Shown: positions 8,738 through 17,769, numbered from the stretch's first letter. The stretch: DNA of 64,000 nt from UBA3102 sp964413055 (GCA_964413055.1 CAYPRB010000002.1:1-64000); one strand, 5' to 3'. A program made the numbers and translations. The notes: generated by a model from the letters alone, not told the origin.

Positions 8738-8875
8738 ATGGGGATATTTGCTTGGCTAATTGTGGGTGTAATTGTCGGTTGGCTAGCGGGCATGGTGGTA
8801 AAGGGAAAAGGTTTTGGGCTGGTCGGCAATATTGTGGTAGGAGTTGTTGGAGCGGTTACTATGAGTATGTTTTAA
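8738..8875 (+). pseudogene. Truncated GlsB/YeaQ/YmgE-type membrane protein
   Basis: The 45-residue product MGIFAWLIVGVIVGWLAG...GKGFGLVGNIVVGVVGA matches the first half of GlsB/YeaQ stress membrane proteins (usually 80-90 residues, with further TM helices after the GAVIGG stretch). Here the frame ends in TMSMF and a stop just where the second half should begin. AAGGGAAGAG precedes the ATG. It may be expressed, but it lacks the third TM helix. The terminator at 8943 follows. Confidence 0.6.
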
Positions 8876-8942
8876 CTTAACGAGCCTACGATGAACTTCT
8901 GGGCAGCTTTGGTGAAACAAAACAGGTGCTGAGAGAAAGCGT

Positions 8943-8976
8943 GCGATTGCTTATTTTATAAAGCAATCGCATTTCT
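8943..8976 (+). terminator. Rho-independent terminator
   Basis: A perfect ten-base stem GCGATTGCTT/AAGCAATCGC with an eight-base AT loop, followed by ATTTCT. The remaining 8977-9216 stretch has a possible small open frame from GTG 9021 that overlaps the next gene and is not convincing. Confidence 0.8.
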
Positions 8977-9216
8977 ATTGGGAAGCAATGATATTATGAA
9001 AATGCTTAAGAGGGATCACTGTGACCGTAAAGGCAGTATTTTTTCCAGTAGTTCAAAAAATGCTATATCCAGAAGCAGGAATAAAAAGGAATATTGTCGA
9101 AGTTAAAAATAAACTGATTTTACAAAGGCCGGTTTTATATAAAGATAATGTAGATTCTCAGGAAATCCTGGAAAATGCAAATTATTCTTTGGATAACAAT
9201 AAAAGGAACGATAAAA

Positions 9217-10425
9217 ATGAAAGATAAGGGTTTTTTTAACAGTGAACAATTTAGCACCACGAAAGCAGAGACGCTGGATTCAGACACTCCCGTTATCGGT
9301 ATCGGCGCTTCAGCTGGAGGGTTGAAAGCCCTGGAACTCTTCCTGGGGAGTGCTCCGGAAAAAAGCGGTATGGCTTTTATTGTGGTTCAGCATCTGGACC
9401 CGACGCGGGAAAGTACCATGGTGGAGATGCTTAAACGTGTTACATCCATGCCGGTTTTTCAAGCCCAGGGACAAACTGTCGTCCAGCCGAATTGCGTCTA
9501 TATTATCCCGCCAAACAAGGACATGTCTCTCTTCCACGGGGCGCTGCACCTTTTCGAGCCGGTAGCGCCGCGCGGTCTTCGTTTGCCCATTGATTACTTA
9601 TTTCGTTCCTTGGCCGAAGATCGGGGGGGGCGAGCCATCGCAGTTATCCTCTCAGGAATGGGGACAGATGGTACGTTGGGCCTCAAGGCCATTAAGGAAA
9701 AAGGAGGCATGGTCTTAGTCCAAGAACCAGCCTCGGCAAAATTCGATAGCATGCCCCAAAGCGCTATCAACACGGGCTTAGTTGACGTGGTGGCCCCGGC
9801 GGAGGAGCTGATCTTTAAAGCGATTGCTTATCTTAAACACAAGCCCTTGATCGGCGGTTTAGAGCAGGGGCTGGCAGACAAAGACAACAATATTATTGAA
9901 AAAATTGTCATCCTGCTGCGCTCTCAAACGGGCCACGATTTTTCCCTCTACAAGAAAACCACTGTCTACCGCCGTATTGTGCGACGGTTGGGTATCCACC
10001 AGATTAAGGATCTTGCAACCTATATCCGATTCCTGCAGGAAAATCCCCAGGAACTGCAGGTTTTGTTCAAGGAGCTCTTAATCGGAGTGACCAGCCTTTT
10101 CCGCGATCCGGAGACGTGGGAGCAATTGAAAGAACAGGCAATTCTGGAGTTATTTACCACGCGCACGCCTGATCAACCGCTGCGGGCGTGGGTGGCTGGC
10201 TGCTCGACAGGGGAGGAAGCTTATTCCCTGGCCATTATTTTTAAAGAGGCGTTGGATACGCTAAACCAACCGCCAACTTTTCGCTTCAGATCTTTGCCAC
10301 CGACCTTGATCGAGACGCCATTGAAAAGGCCCGCCGGGGTTTCTATACAGACAACATTATTGCAGATGTTTCCCCGGAACGGTTGCGCCGCTTTTTCATT
10401 AAAGATGAAGGCGGTTACCGGGTAA
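9217..10425 (+). CDS. CheB-CheR hybrid signalling protein, 5' part (frameshifted)
   Basis: N-terminal part of a CheB-CheR-PAS fusion. Residues about 25-205 form a CheB methylesterase domain: the nucleophile Ser in GIGASAGG, the His in VVQHLDP and the Asp in SGMGTDGT are present. Residues about 225-355 start a CheR methyltransferase: GHDFSLYKKTTVYRRI, GVTSLFRDPETW and the SAM-binding AWVAGCSTGEEAYSLA. After TFRF at about 10287 homology jumps by one base into the frame of the next entry, whose continuation is FQIFATDLDRDAIEKARRGF. The last 46 residues are therefore out-of-frame noise. ATG 9217 with AAAGGA nine bases upstream is preferred to the more upstream start. The chemoreceptor set is not nearby. 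Confidence 0.8.
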   Translation: MKDKGFFNSEQFSTTKAETLDSDTPVIGIGASAGGLKALELFLGSAPEKSGMAFIVVQHLDPTRESTMVEMLKRVTSMPVFQAQGQTVVQPNCVYIIPPNKDMSLFHGALHLFEPVAPRGLRLPIDYLFRSLAEDRGGRAIAVILSGMGTDGTLGLKAIKEKGGMVLVQEPASAKFDSMPQSAINTGLVDVVAPAEELIFKAIAYLKHKPLIGGLEQGLADKDNNIIEKIVILLRSQTGHDFSLYKKTTVYRRIVRRLGIHQIKDLATYIRFLQENPQELQVLFKELLIGVTSLFRDPETWEQLKEQAILELFTTRTPDQPLRAWVAGCSTGEEAYSLAIIFKEALDTLNQPPTFRFRSLPPTLIETPLKRPAGVSIQTTLLQMFPRNGCAAFSLKMKAVTG

Positions 10426-11903
10426 GGAAAGAGATCCGTGATATGGTAGTTTTTGCCCCCCAGAATATTATCATGGACCCACCTTTCACCAGGATCGATA
10501 TCATAAGCTGCCGCAACCTGCTCATCTACCTGACTCAAGAGACTCAAAAAAAGCTTCTGGTTCTCTTTCACCACAGCTTAAATCAAGACGGGTTCCTGTT
10601 TCTGGGTAGCGCGGAATCAATCGGTGTTTTAACCGATCTTTTCGAGTCTTTGAAGGGGAAATCCCGGCTCTACAGGCGACTGGAATCTACGCAGCATAAA
10701 GAACTATTCCAATTCCCCTCGCCAGGGTTCCGCTTTCCACCCGGTGAGCCGGGTGCTGATAAAGCTTTGAGCAAGAGGTGGAAGCATGCCCTAAACCTGG
10801 AAAATATGGCCAACCAGTTGACCCTGCAGCGCTACTCTCCTGCCGTCGTGCTGGTCAACGAAATGGGAGATGTTCTCTATACCAGTGGACGGGTTGGCAG
10901 ATACCTGGAGCCGGCAGCTGGCAAGGCTAACTGGAACATTTTTGTCATGACCCATAAAAGCCTGTGCTACAAGCTTAGCAGAGCCTTTCAGAAAGCAGTC
11001 AGTCAAAATAGTACCATAATACTGAAAAACGTGAAAATAGGAACCGCGGCCGACGCTGAAAAGCAGGTAGTAGATATTACCATCGAGCCGCTTAAAAAGC
11101 CTGAAATGTTGCGGCACCTGGTCATGATTGTCTTTACAGATATAAGGGTACCTGTAAAGAAAAAAACGGGCAAAACCAGTCGCCCCCCTGCCCACAGAAA
11201 TCGTGTAGCGGAACTGGAGTTAGAGCTGCAGCAATCTCTCCAGGAGTTGCATAGTGTTCGCCAAGAGATGCAATCCTCCCAGGAAGAGCTCTTATCAGCC
11301 TATGAGGAATTGCAATCCACCAACGAGGAACTGCAGTCCTTCAATGAGGAAATGACCACGTCCAAGGAAGAGCTGCAGTCTTCAAACGAAGAATTGCAGA
11401 CGCTTAACTACGAACTGCAAACGAAAGTAGATGAACTGTTTCGAGCAAATAACGACATGAAAAATCTGCTTGAAAGTACTGACATTGCCACCTTATTTCT
11501 GGATAATGCTCTTTGTGTGCGGCGTTTTACTGCCCGGACAGCCAAAATCTTCAAACTGATATCGGGTGATGTGGGGCGGCCAATCACTGACATTGTATCT
11601 ATCCTAGTTTACCCTGGGCTGGCCAAAGATGCCGAAGAAGTGCTGCGGACACTGGTATTTGTGGAAAAAGAGGTCACTACCAGCAACGGGCGCTGGTGTA
11701 CAGTACGTATCATGCCTTATCGCACGCTTGAAAATAAAATTGACGGTTTGGTACTTACCTTTACAGACATCACTGCCTTTAAAGAACTGGAAGCCGCTTT
11801 GCGACAAACCCAAGTTGGTTTAAAAAAACGTATAACCAATAAAGAAACGGAGCTGAACAAAACCAAGAAGAGACTGCAGTCAGAAATTCAGCAGAAAAAG
11901 TAG
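10383..11903 (+). pseudogene. CheB-CheR hybrid signalling protein, 3' part (CheR C-terminus, coiled coil, PAS)
   Basis: Continuation of the gene starting at 9217 in another frame; the homologous frame is open from about 10287. It contains the CheR C-terminal half (FAPQNIIMDPPF, DIISCRNLLIYL, FLFLGSAESIG), a long coiled coil of about 100 residues rich in EELQSTNEELQSFNEEM-type heptads, and a PAS domain (LLESTDIATLFLDNALCVRR, ending VLTFTDITAFKELE). This order is normal for CheB/CheR/PAS hybrids that modify receptors or feed a kinase. No start signal exists at 10383, so independent translation is unlikely. A single-base deletion, a sequencing error or slippage could each explain the break. It ends 62 bases before the PAS-LuxR gene, which probably belongs to the same pathway. 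Confidence 0.75.
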
Positions 11904-11965
11904 AAAAATAAGAAGGAAGATTCAAATGAAACCATGAAATCTGACGAGTTACCGGAGGTAACGCC

Positions 11966-13117
11966 ATGAGCGGGGACAAAATCAATTCGGTAGAAGAACT
12001 GCGCCGCCGGGCAGAGAAACGATTACAAAGACATATGCAAAAGGTAACCGCTCCTGCGTCACTAGCAGAATTGCAGCGAATCGTCCACGAACTGGAGGTG
12101 CACCAAATTGAACTGGAGATGCAAAACGAGGAGCTGCACCAGGCACGCTCAGAGCTGGAGTCATTTCTTGTCCAGTACACCGACCTCTATGATTTTGCTC
12201 CCGTAGGCTATTTCACCTTAAACATAAGCGGCTTGATTCTGCAAGTTAACTTGACCGGGGCCCGTATGCTTGAGGTAGACCGCTCCCGGCTAGTGAACCA
12301 GCACTTTTTACGGTTCATCGCTGCTGATTCTCGGCCTGTGTTTACCGCCTTCCTGGCAAAAATATTCAATAGCCACTCCCAGGGAACCTCTGTAATTAGA
12401 CTGCAAAAAAAGGGAGGTGGTACGATTTTTGTCCATGTTGAGGCCAGAATACGCAAGGATGGGCAAGAATGCCTCACCGCCCTGATAGATATCACGGCAC
12501 AAAAACAGGCGGAAGAATTGCTGCGGGAAAGCGAGCGAAAATACCGCACCTTATTTGAAAACATGGTACAAGGTGTTGTGCTTTATGGGCAGAGTAGAAA
12601 AATCATATCAGCTAACCCAGCAGCTGAACGTATTCTGGGTCTAACGTTAGATCAAATGCGGGCAAGAACACCGACAGACCTTCACTGGAAGACTATCCAT
12701 GAGGACGGAACTGATTTCCCGGGGGAAACGCACCCCTCCATGGTAGCCTTTCGCACGGGTAAAGCAATGCACAATGTGGTCATTGGATTCTTGTCACCAA
12801 AAACAGACCATTATATTTGGCTAAATGTCAATGCGGTGCCGCAGTTTATGCCCGGTGAAGACAGGCCGTTTCAGGTTATTATAACTTTTGAGGATATTAC
12901 TTTCCTCAAGCGCTTGGCGGTATACAATAAGCTTACTGCTAGAGAAAAAGAAGTTTTTAAGCTGTTGGCCAAGGGCCTCGGCCGTAAGATAATTGCAGAA
13001 ATCCTGAACATAAGACCAAAAACTGTGGATAAGCACAGAGAGAACCTGATGGAAAAACTAAACCTGCATGAGAAAGAGGAACTCATGCTGTTTGTCAAGC
13101 TGATTGGGCTAGTGTAA
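11966..13117 (+). CDS. PAS-PAS-LuxR (GerE) transcriptional regulator
   Basis: A 383-residue cytoplasmic regulator. A coiled N-terminus (ELQRIVHELEVHQIELEMQN) leads to two PAS domains, residues about 70-185 (YDFAPVGYFTLNISGLI, ending ALIDITAQKQ) and about 190-315 (YRTLFENMVQGVVLYG, ending ITFEDITFLK), and a C-terminal LuxR-type HTH, residues about 320-383 (KLTAREKEVFKLLAKGLGRKIIA). No receiver domain is present. The N-terminal coiled coil resembles the PAS/coiled-coil modules of CheB-CheR hybrids, and the gene follows such a gene by 62 bases with its own CCGGAGGTAA site, suggesting a shared signalling pathway. Ligand unknown. Confidence 0.82.
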   Translation: MSGDKINSVEELRRRAEKRLQRHMQKVTAPASLAELQRIVHELEVHQIELEMQNEELHQARSELESFLVQYTDLYDFAPVGYFTLNISGLILQVNLTGARMLEVDRSRLVNQHFLRFIAADSRPVFTAFLAKIFNSHSQGTSVIRLQKKGGGTIFVHVEARIRKDGQECLTALIDITAQKQAEELLRESERKYRTLFENMVQGVVLYGQSRKIISANPAAERILGLTLDQMRARTPTDLHWKTIHEDGTDFPGETHPSMVAFRTGKAMHNVVIGFLSPKTDHYIWLNVNAVPQFMPGEDRPFQVIITFEDITFLKRLAVYNKLTAREKEVFKLLAKGLGRKIIAEILNIRPKTVDKHRENLMEKLNLHEKEELMLFVKLIGLV

Positions 13118-13230
13118 CCCTGACACAATCTATCTTAAACAACTCTGCATATTTTTTTGAAGCTCCAAAAAGCACGGGGCTACGAATATCGCTTATAAAC
13201 TCAAATTTTGATACAATGTGCCAAAAAGTA

Positions 13231-13271
13231 TGCACACCCCGGGTGCAAATTTTAATAGGGGTGTGTATTTT
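13231..13271 (+). repeat. GCACACCCC hairpin element, copy 1
   Basis: GCACACCCC and GGGGTGTG form an inverted repeat enclosing GGGTGCAAATTTTAATA, with TATTTT after the right arm. A second copy with perfect ten-base arms lies at 17634-17670, and a half copy (CCAAAAAGTA-GGCACACCCC) at about 14945. It could act as a terminator for the PAS-LuxR gene. The rest of 13118-13427 contains no gene. Confidence 0.6.
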
Positions 13272-13427
13272 GGGTTTGAGGGTGTGCACACAATTTAGCA
13301 AAAATTAGAAGGGGTTATAATAGCTATGGTGTTATGTAAATGAAGCGATTGCCTTTTATGTCTTGGTGTGATATAGTCAAGATGTGACAGTCATACTGTG
13401 ACCTATAATTCGGGAGGCGGGTGAGAA

Positions 13428-13760
13428 ATGAATGCTGAGAAAGTGAAGAAAGCTTATATGCCCATGACGGAAACCGCCTTCTATATTTTGCTTTCCTTAT
13501 CAGAGCCCCGGCACGGCTATGGAATAATTAAGTTCGTAGAGGAACTAACCGAAGGCAGGATTAAACTTGGCTCCGGCACTGTTTATGGCACGCTGTCTAA
13601 AATGCAAAAGGATAACATTATCACAGTTTATGCCGACGACCAACGCAAAACTATCTACGAAATTACTCCTATAGGTAAAGAACTGATCCGCGCGGAAATT
13701 GCCCGCATTGGCAAACTGTATGCCAATGCTAAAGCCCTGGAGGTGAACTTTCATGGCTAA
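13428..13760 (+). CDS. PadR family transcriptional regulator
   Basis: A 110-residue winged-helix repressor: TETAFYILLSLSEPRHGYGIIKFVEELTEG then IKLGSGTVYGTLSKMQKDNII and the wing segment RKTIYEITPIGKELI, the standard PadR core. ATG 13428 follows GGGAGGCGGGTGAGAA. The gene overlaps the DUF2812 gene by eight bases, the usual PadR-DUF2812 arrangement, so it probably represses this two-gene operon in response to membrane or envelope stress. Confidence 0.88.
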   Translation: MNAEKVKKAYMPMTETAFYILLSLSEPRHGYGIIKFVEELTEGRIKLGSGTVYGTLSKMQKDNIITVYADDQRKTIYEITPIGKELIRAEIARIGKLYANAKALEVNFHG

Positions 13761-14937
13761 ACGGGTATTTAGGCCCTTTTGGAGTTATGATGTAATAGCT
13801 ACTGAACAATGGCTTGCTGATATGGCAGCTTCCGGCCTTTTGCTCCAAGCGGCTAATTTTAGGAAAAGAGTATTTACTTTTATAGAAGCTGAACCCCGGA
13901 AGATTATCTATCGGATAGATTATGATAAAGATGGCAGGGGGTTGAGCCAAACATTGACAGGATGCGGCTGGGGGGCGGTTGCAACCGGCAGACAGTGGGT
14001 GATTTATGCCAATAAAGACACTGAAGTTACCTTTTTTCCCCAACGAGACGGGGTTATAGCTAAAACTCGCTCCCTGGCACAATTATCAGTTATATTATTA
14101 GGCTTTATCGGGGTATTTCTACTGATTTCCACCGGAATAACAGCTACTGCTATATGGGGTAGTGGAAAGGCAGAATACGTGCCGGCACCTTATCCAATAT
14201 TAGATTATTTTCCGTACTTTCTTATGATATTAAATATCTCCTTTTTGACATGGGTCATTTATACGTTTATTAAGACCAGAAAGTCATTAAAGCACTTTTC
14301 TGCTGCCAGTGGCTTCAGTGTTGACCCTACCCTGGTGGATCTCCCTAATCAATGGGTTCAAATCCCCAATGATCTATCAGGATTAATTAAAAAAAAGAAG
14401 TTATTTTGGATTTACAATCTGGAGCAAACTATGGATTGGTTAGAAACCCAGGCTGGCAAAGGGCTTTTACTGAAGCATATTCGCAACAACTCCTTTTTCT
14501 TTGAAAAAACTGAGCCAAAGCATCTAAAATATTTTTTTGACACCCAGCAGAGCATTAACGAGGGGTACTTCGATATTCATCTCAAGGCGGGTTTTGATTT
14601 GCTGTATGATTCCAGGCTGCAGTTTGGCAGGCTGATACTATGGAGCAAACAATACTCTCCAGGAGAACCGGCACCTAAAATGTACACAGATAAAAAAGAA
14701 CACCTGGCCAGTGCCAGGCGCCTATTGAAGAATAATTTGAAAACCATAGCGTATTGGCTAGTGTTAGGAGCAATTCAACTATTTCTTTGCTTGTCATACA
14801 TATATGACCAAATTAACCAATGGGTTTGGATGCCTATAACAGGATTATGGATAATACTAATGGTGTTTAATCTTATCATTCTATTCATGGCAGTAAAATC
14901 CTATATGCGGGCGAAACAAAAGATGACCATGGTATAA
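13753..14937 (+). CDS. DUF2812 domain membrane protein
   Basis: A 394-residue protein starting MAKRVFRPFWSYDVIATEQWLADMAASGLLL, the DUF2812 signature (F-W-D-x-x-x-x-E-x-WL-x-x-M-x-x-x-G). Two TM pairs follow: residues about 107-130 with 152-172, and about 333-355 with 360-380. A second DUF2812-like repeat appears between them (FWIYNLEQTMDWLETQAGKGLLLKHI). Molecular role is not known; the family is nearly always encoded behind a PadR regulator, as here. Confidence 0.8.
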   Translation: MAKRVFRPFWSYDVIATEQWLADMAASGLLLQAANFRKRVFTFIEAEPRKIIYRIDYDKDGRGLSQTLTGCGWGAVATGRQWVIYANKDTEVTFFPQRDGVIAKTRSLAQLSVILLGFIGVFLLISTGITATAIWGSGKAEYVPAPYPILDYFPYFLMILNISFLTWVIYTFIKTRKSLKHFSAASGFSVDPTLVDLPNQWVQIPNDLSGLIKKKKLFWIYNLEQTMDWLETQAGKGLLLKHIRNNSFFFEKTEPKHLKYFFDTQQSINEGYFDIHLKAGFDLLYDSRLQFGRLILWSKQYSPGEPAPKMYTDKKEHLASARRLLKNNLKTIAYWLVLGAIQLFLCLSYIYDQINQWVWMPITGLWIILMVFNLIILFMAVKSYMRAKQKMTMV

Positions 14938-15050
14938 AATCGGGCCAAAAAGTAGGCACACCCCCGCGCCAAAGGCTTCCAGTACAAGGGAACAGGCAGT
15001 TGCATTAGCAGTAAGGGTGTATGAAAAGAATGATGTAGAGCGGCAGGTTT

Positions 15051-15497
15051 GTAAGCGTCAAATACTCCCCACCTGGTTTAATCCCTGAAAATATAAGATA
15101 ATCTTCCTCAGAAACCATAAAGAGGAGGATTATTTTTCATGACCAGAGCCGAACGGCAAAAAGAATGGGAGCAACGAATCGCTAAATACCGAGCCAGCGG
15201 ACAAAGCGTCACAGAGTGGTGTGCGGCCAATGATGTAAACCCCGAACGGTTATGGTACTGGCTGCGCAAATATAAAACCCCCAAAGAAACTGCACCTTTC
15301 ATGAAGTCAACCCAGTGGCTGCCGGTAGAAATAAGCGGACAGATTGAGGAAATGCCCAACTCAGATATTGCTGATCATGAGGTCCTGGACCGGTTGTTGC
15401 CCTGGTCAACTGCTCTGCCTGATGCCTGCCGAATGAATAAATAGTTTGATTATTCCCCCACCTGGGTAGTTTTTTGGTAGGGTTATTTTACGCTTAC
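15051..15497 (+). mobile_element. IS66-family derivative carrying only tnpA
   Basis: Left end GTAAGCGTCAAATACTCCCC at 15051; right end, read inward from 15497, GTAAGCGTAAAATAACCC. Both start with the GTAAGCG typical of IS66 ends. Between them is one intact tnpA gene; tnpB and the tnpC transposase are missing, so the 447-base unit cannot move on its own but could be mobilised in trans. Eight-base flanks (GCAGGTTT left, GGCGGGGG right) do not match, so no target duplication is seen; the unit probably arose by internal deletion and later decay of a flank. A related solo right end lies at 7232-7308. Confidence 0.72.
15139..15444 (+). CDS. tnpA: IS66 family accessory protein TnpA
   Basis: The 101-residue product MTRAERQKEWEQRIAKYRASGQSVTEWCAANDVNPERLWYWLRKY matches IS66 TnpA, a small HTH protein (helix-turn-helix around SVTEWCAANDVNPERLWYW) of unknown exact role that is essential for IS66 transposition together with TnpB and TnpC. 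AGAGGAGG lies upstream. TnpB and TnpC are absent, so no transposition function is expected from this copy alone. Frames after residue 85 lead straight into the right-end sequence. Confidence 0.82.
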   Translation: MTRAERQKEWEQRIAKYRASGQSVTEWCAANDVNPERLWYWLRKYKTPKETAPFMKSTQWLPVEISGQIEEMPNSDIADHEVLDRLLPWSTALPDACRMNK

Positions 15498-15525
15498 GGC
15501 GGGGGAATATTTTTAGCAAATTACA

Positions 15526-15554
15526 TTGACAGACATAGTAATGTGGTGTAAATT
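15526..15554 (+). promoter_or_regulatory. Sigma-A-type promoter
   Basis: TTGACA at 15526, a 17-base spacer, then TAAATT. It lies upstream of the DUF2062 gene, just outside the IS66 derivative. A short frame from GTG at about 15573 follows but ends after 29 codons and is not recognised. Confidence 0.5.
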
Positions 15555-15740
15555 ATACATTGTGAGGTGAACAAATATAAAGGCTACCATTTCAATAGAT
15601 CTCATCCGTGGTCATACCGATTGTTTCTCATACTTACGGGAAAGTATGAACCTTAAAGGAAGAGGAAAACGGGGAGGCTTGCTCGGTATGCTCACGTGCC
15701 GTTTATAGCTGTACTTTTTACACTGGGAGGACAAGTTGCT

Positions 15741-16226
15741 TTGGTAAGATGGGATAGCGTTAAAAGACGATTCTATAATACTATTGAGAAACAGACCCTA
15801 GATATTAACGAAAGACCACACAAAGTTAAGCTGGGATGTGCACTTGGAATAGGCGTTAACTTTTTTCCTACCCTAGGCATTGGATTTATTTTTGCCTTTG
15901 TACTGGCATTACTTTTTAGGGCTAACCGGGCTAGTGCGGCTGTAACCAGCCTCGTTACCGGTTCATTAGTGCCCTTAATGTACGCTTTAAACCTGGTTAT
16001 TGGAGGATTAATCCTGACCCCGGTTTCGGATAAAGAAAACATCATAGAATTTGTGATAAGCCAGTACTCTATAATTTTAAAACTGGGAAATATTCAGGAA
16101 AAGATTTTTGGCTTTTTAGATTTTTTCGGTTCCACTTTTCTTTTAGGGGCAGCTGTAAATGCAGCATTTTTTGGAACAGCCTTTTATTTTTTTGTTGGAT
16201 TTGTATTAAACAAGCGGTCTAAATAG
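15741..16226 (+). CDS. DUF2062 membrane protein
   Basis: A 161-residue membrane protein with the DUF2062 core: HKVKLGCALGIGVNFFPTLGIGFIFAFVLALLFRANRASAA (TM1-2), TGSLVPLMYALNLVIGGLIL (TM3) and a last TM helix at the C-terminus. Function unknown; the family is common in both Gram groups. The start TTG 15741 is preferred: GGGAGG ends 10 bases upstream and the resulting charged N-terminus fits the family. The frame is open to GTG 15696, which would add a hydrophobic leader without a good site. The CNNM/CorC gene follows 66 bases later and may be co-transcribed. Confidence 0.75.
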   Translation: MVRWDSVKRRFYNTIEKQTLDINERPHKVKLGCALGIGVNFFPTLGIGFIFAFVLALLFRANRASAAVTSLVTGSLVPLMYALNLVIGGLILTPVSDKENIIEFVISQYSIILKLGNIQEKIFGFLDFFGSTFLLGAAVNAAFFGTAFYFFVGFVLNKRSK

Positions 16227-16291
16227 ATGTTTCGTAATTATGAAAAAGGTAAAAACTATGAGGAATAACCTTTTTCAGGAGATGGATAGGA

Positions 16292-17545
16292 TTGGTAGCA
16301 TTTTGGGAGTGGTTTCTTCTAATAATTTTATTGTTTATTTCTGCTTTTTTCTCCGCCACTGAAACCTCTTTTATGTCATTAAGCAGGTTCAAAATCCACC
16401 ACCTGGTTAAGAAAAACATAAACAATGCTTCTTTAGTCATGAAGATGATTGCAAACCCAAGTCAGTTGTTGTCAACAATACTGGTTGGTAATAATCTTGT
16501 AAATATTGCCGCTTCAGCATTGGCTACATCCATTGCGCTTCGATTATTTGGTCAAGCTGGAATTGGTATTGCTGTAAGTGTTTTAACTTTATTCATACTT
16601 GTTTTTGCTGAAATAACACCCAAGACATATGCTGCTGCTAATAGCGAAAGTCTATCATTAAAAATTGCCCGTCTAGTAAGATGGATTGAAATAATATTTT
16701 ACCCTATTGTAAAACTGCTTGGTATAATTACAGGTTTGCTTATGAAGATACTCGGCAGCAAGGCAAAAATAAGCAGAATAACCATCTCAGAAGAAGAAAT
16801 CAGAACTTTAATTGAGCTAGGAAAGAATACGGGTTCCATAGCGCCTGATGAAGTAGAAATGATTAGCAAAGTTTTTGATCTGAACGACACCTTGGTCAGG
16901 GATATAATGATACACAGGGTCGATATAATAGGGATATCAATAGATACTACACTGGAGCAGGCCTGGGAGGTTTTTGTGGATACGGCTCATTCCAGAATCC
17001 CAGTATATAAAGACACCCTGGATAATATTATAGGAATGCTGTATGCCAAAGATCTGCTAAAACATCATAATAGCATTGATATTGAAAGCATTGGGAATAT
17101 TATGCGCAAGCCTTATTATGTGCCCGTCACAAAGCCAATAAATGATTTATTAACTGAATTCCGCCGTGAAAAAATCCATATTGCTGTTGTTCTGGATGAA
17201 TTTGGTGGGACCGCCGGTTTGGCCTTTCTGGAGGATGTGGTTGAGACTGTTATTGGGACAATAGGGGATGAATATGATGAAGTTACACCGCTAGTCAAGG
17301 AAATTGGCAAAAGAGAGTTTTTAGTCAGTGCCAGGGCAAAGGTTACTGATATTAATCAGCTTATGCGTTTAGAACTGCCTTATGAAAGCTTTGATACCCT
17401 TGGCCGCCTAATCCTTCGTTTGCTAGGGGATATTCCCGCCAAAGGAGATATAATCGATTTGCCAGGGGCAGTGATCACTGTTGATGAAGTAGATAGGAAC
17501 CGGGCAAAAAAATTTCATGTAAAAGTCAAAAGTGATAAGGGTTAA
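16292..17545 (+). CDS. CNNM/CorC-type membrane transporter (HlyC/CorC, DUF21-CBS)
   Basis: A 417-residue membrane protein: DUF21/CNNM domain with an N-terminal TM helix and the FSATETSFMSLSR motif (residues about 18-32) plus three more TM helices to about residue 155, a CBS pair (VRDIMIHRVDII...HSRIPVYKDTLDNIIGMLYAKDLL and MRKPYYVPVTKPI...VVLDEFGGTAGL) and a C-terminal CorC_HlyC domain (ending VITVDEVDRNRAKKFHVKV). The family moves Mg2+ or Na+ and binds ATP-Mg in the CBS pair. The TTG start has AGGAG 10 bases upstream. A hairpin repeat at 17634 separates it from the next operon. Confidence 0.88.
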   Translation: MVAFWEWFLLIILLFISAFFSATETSFMSLSRFKIHHLVKKNINNASLVMKMIANPSQLLSTILVGNNLVNIAASALATSIALRLFGQAGIGIAVSVLTLFILVFAEITPKTYAAANSESLSLKIARLVRWIEIIFYPIVKLLGIITGLLMKILGSKAKISRITISEEEIRTLIELGKNTGSIAPDEVEMISKVFDLNDTLVRDIMIHRVDIIGISIDTTLEQAWEVFVDTAHSRIPVYKDTLDNIIGMLYAKDLLKHHNSIDIESIGNIMRKPYYVPVTKPINDLLTEFRREKIHIAVVLDEFGGTAGLAFLEDVVETVIGTIGDEYDEVTPLVKEIGKREFLVSARAKVTDINQLMRLELPYESFDTLGRLILRLLGDIPAKGDIIDLPGAVITVDEVDRNRAKKFHVKVKSDKG

Positions 17546-17633
17546 CGTTTATAGACCTAAATCTATTGACCTTTACGTAGCAAATAACTCATGTCATTAC
17601 TCTTTTTCAGAAACAAAATGCATAAAAGGAATC

Positions 17634-17670
17634 TGCACACCCCGGGTGCAAATTTTACCAGGGGTGTGCA
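17634..17670 (+). repeat. GCACACCCC hairpin element, copy 2
   Basis: TGCACACCCC at 17634-17643 and GGGGTGTGCA at 17661-17670 are perfectly complementary, enclosing GGGTGCAAATTTTACCA. It shares arms and most of the loop with copy 1 at 13231. No long T run follows (TTTGTCAC), so a terminator role is only possible. Confidence 0.65.
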
Positions 17671-17697
17671 TTTGTCACTAGTTAAAGGCTTTTTTGA

Positions 17698-17761
17698 TTG
17701 ACAATTTTTTTTTGTTGCCTTACTATATGACTATAAATACTATTACAGTCATATAGTAAGG
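17698..17761 (+). promoter_or_regulatory. Promoter with overlapping TetR-type operator
   Basis: TTGACA at 17698, a 17-base spacer and TACTAT at 17721 make a good promoter. A perfect 15-base inverted repeat, CCTTACTATATGACT at 17718-17732 and AGTCATATAGTAAGG at 17747-17761, covers the -10 box with one arm and the AAGGAGG ribosome site with the other. A repressor bound here would block transcription directly; the TetR gene starting at 17770 is the obvious candidate. Confidence 0.78.
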
Positions 17762-17769
17762 AGGATATT

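Noticed and set aside
9021..9227. 68-codon frame from GTG 9021 with AAGAGGG upstream
   Set aside because: No recognisable domain, overlaps the start of the CheB-CheR gene, and composition looks non-coding; not listed as a gene.
14940..15090. Open stretch reading EQAVALAVRVYEKNDVERQ and ending inside the IS66 left end
   Set aside because: Might be the tail of an interrupted gene, but no family is recognised and no start exists; not enough to list.
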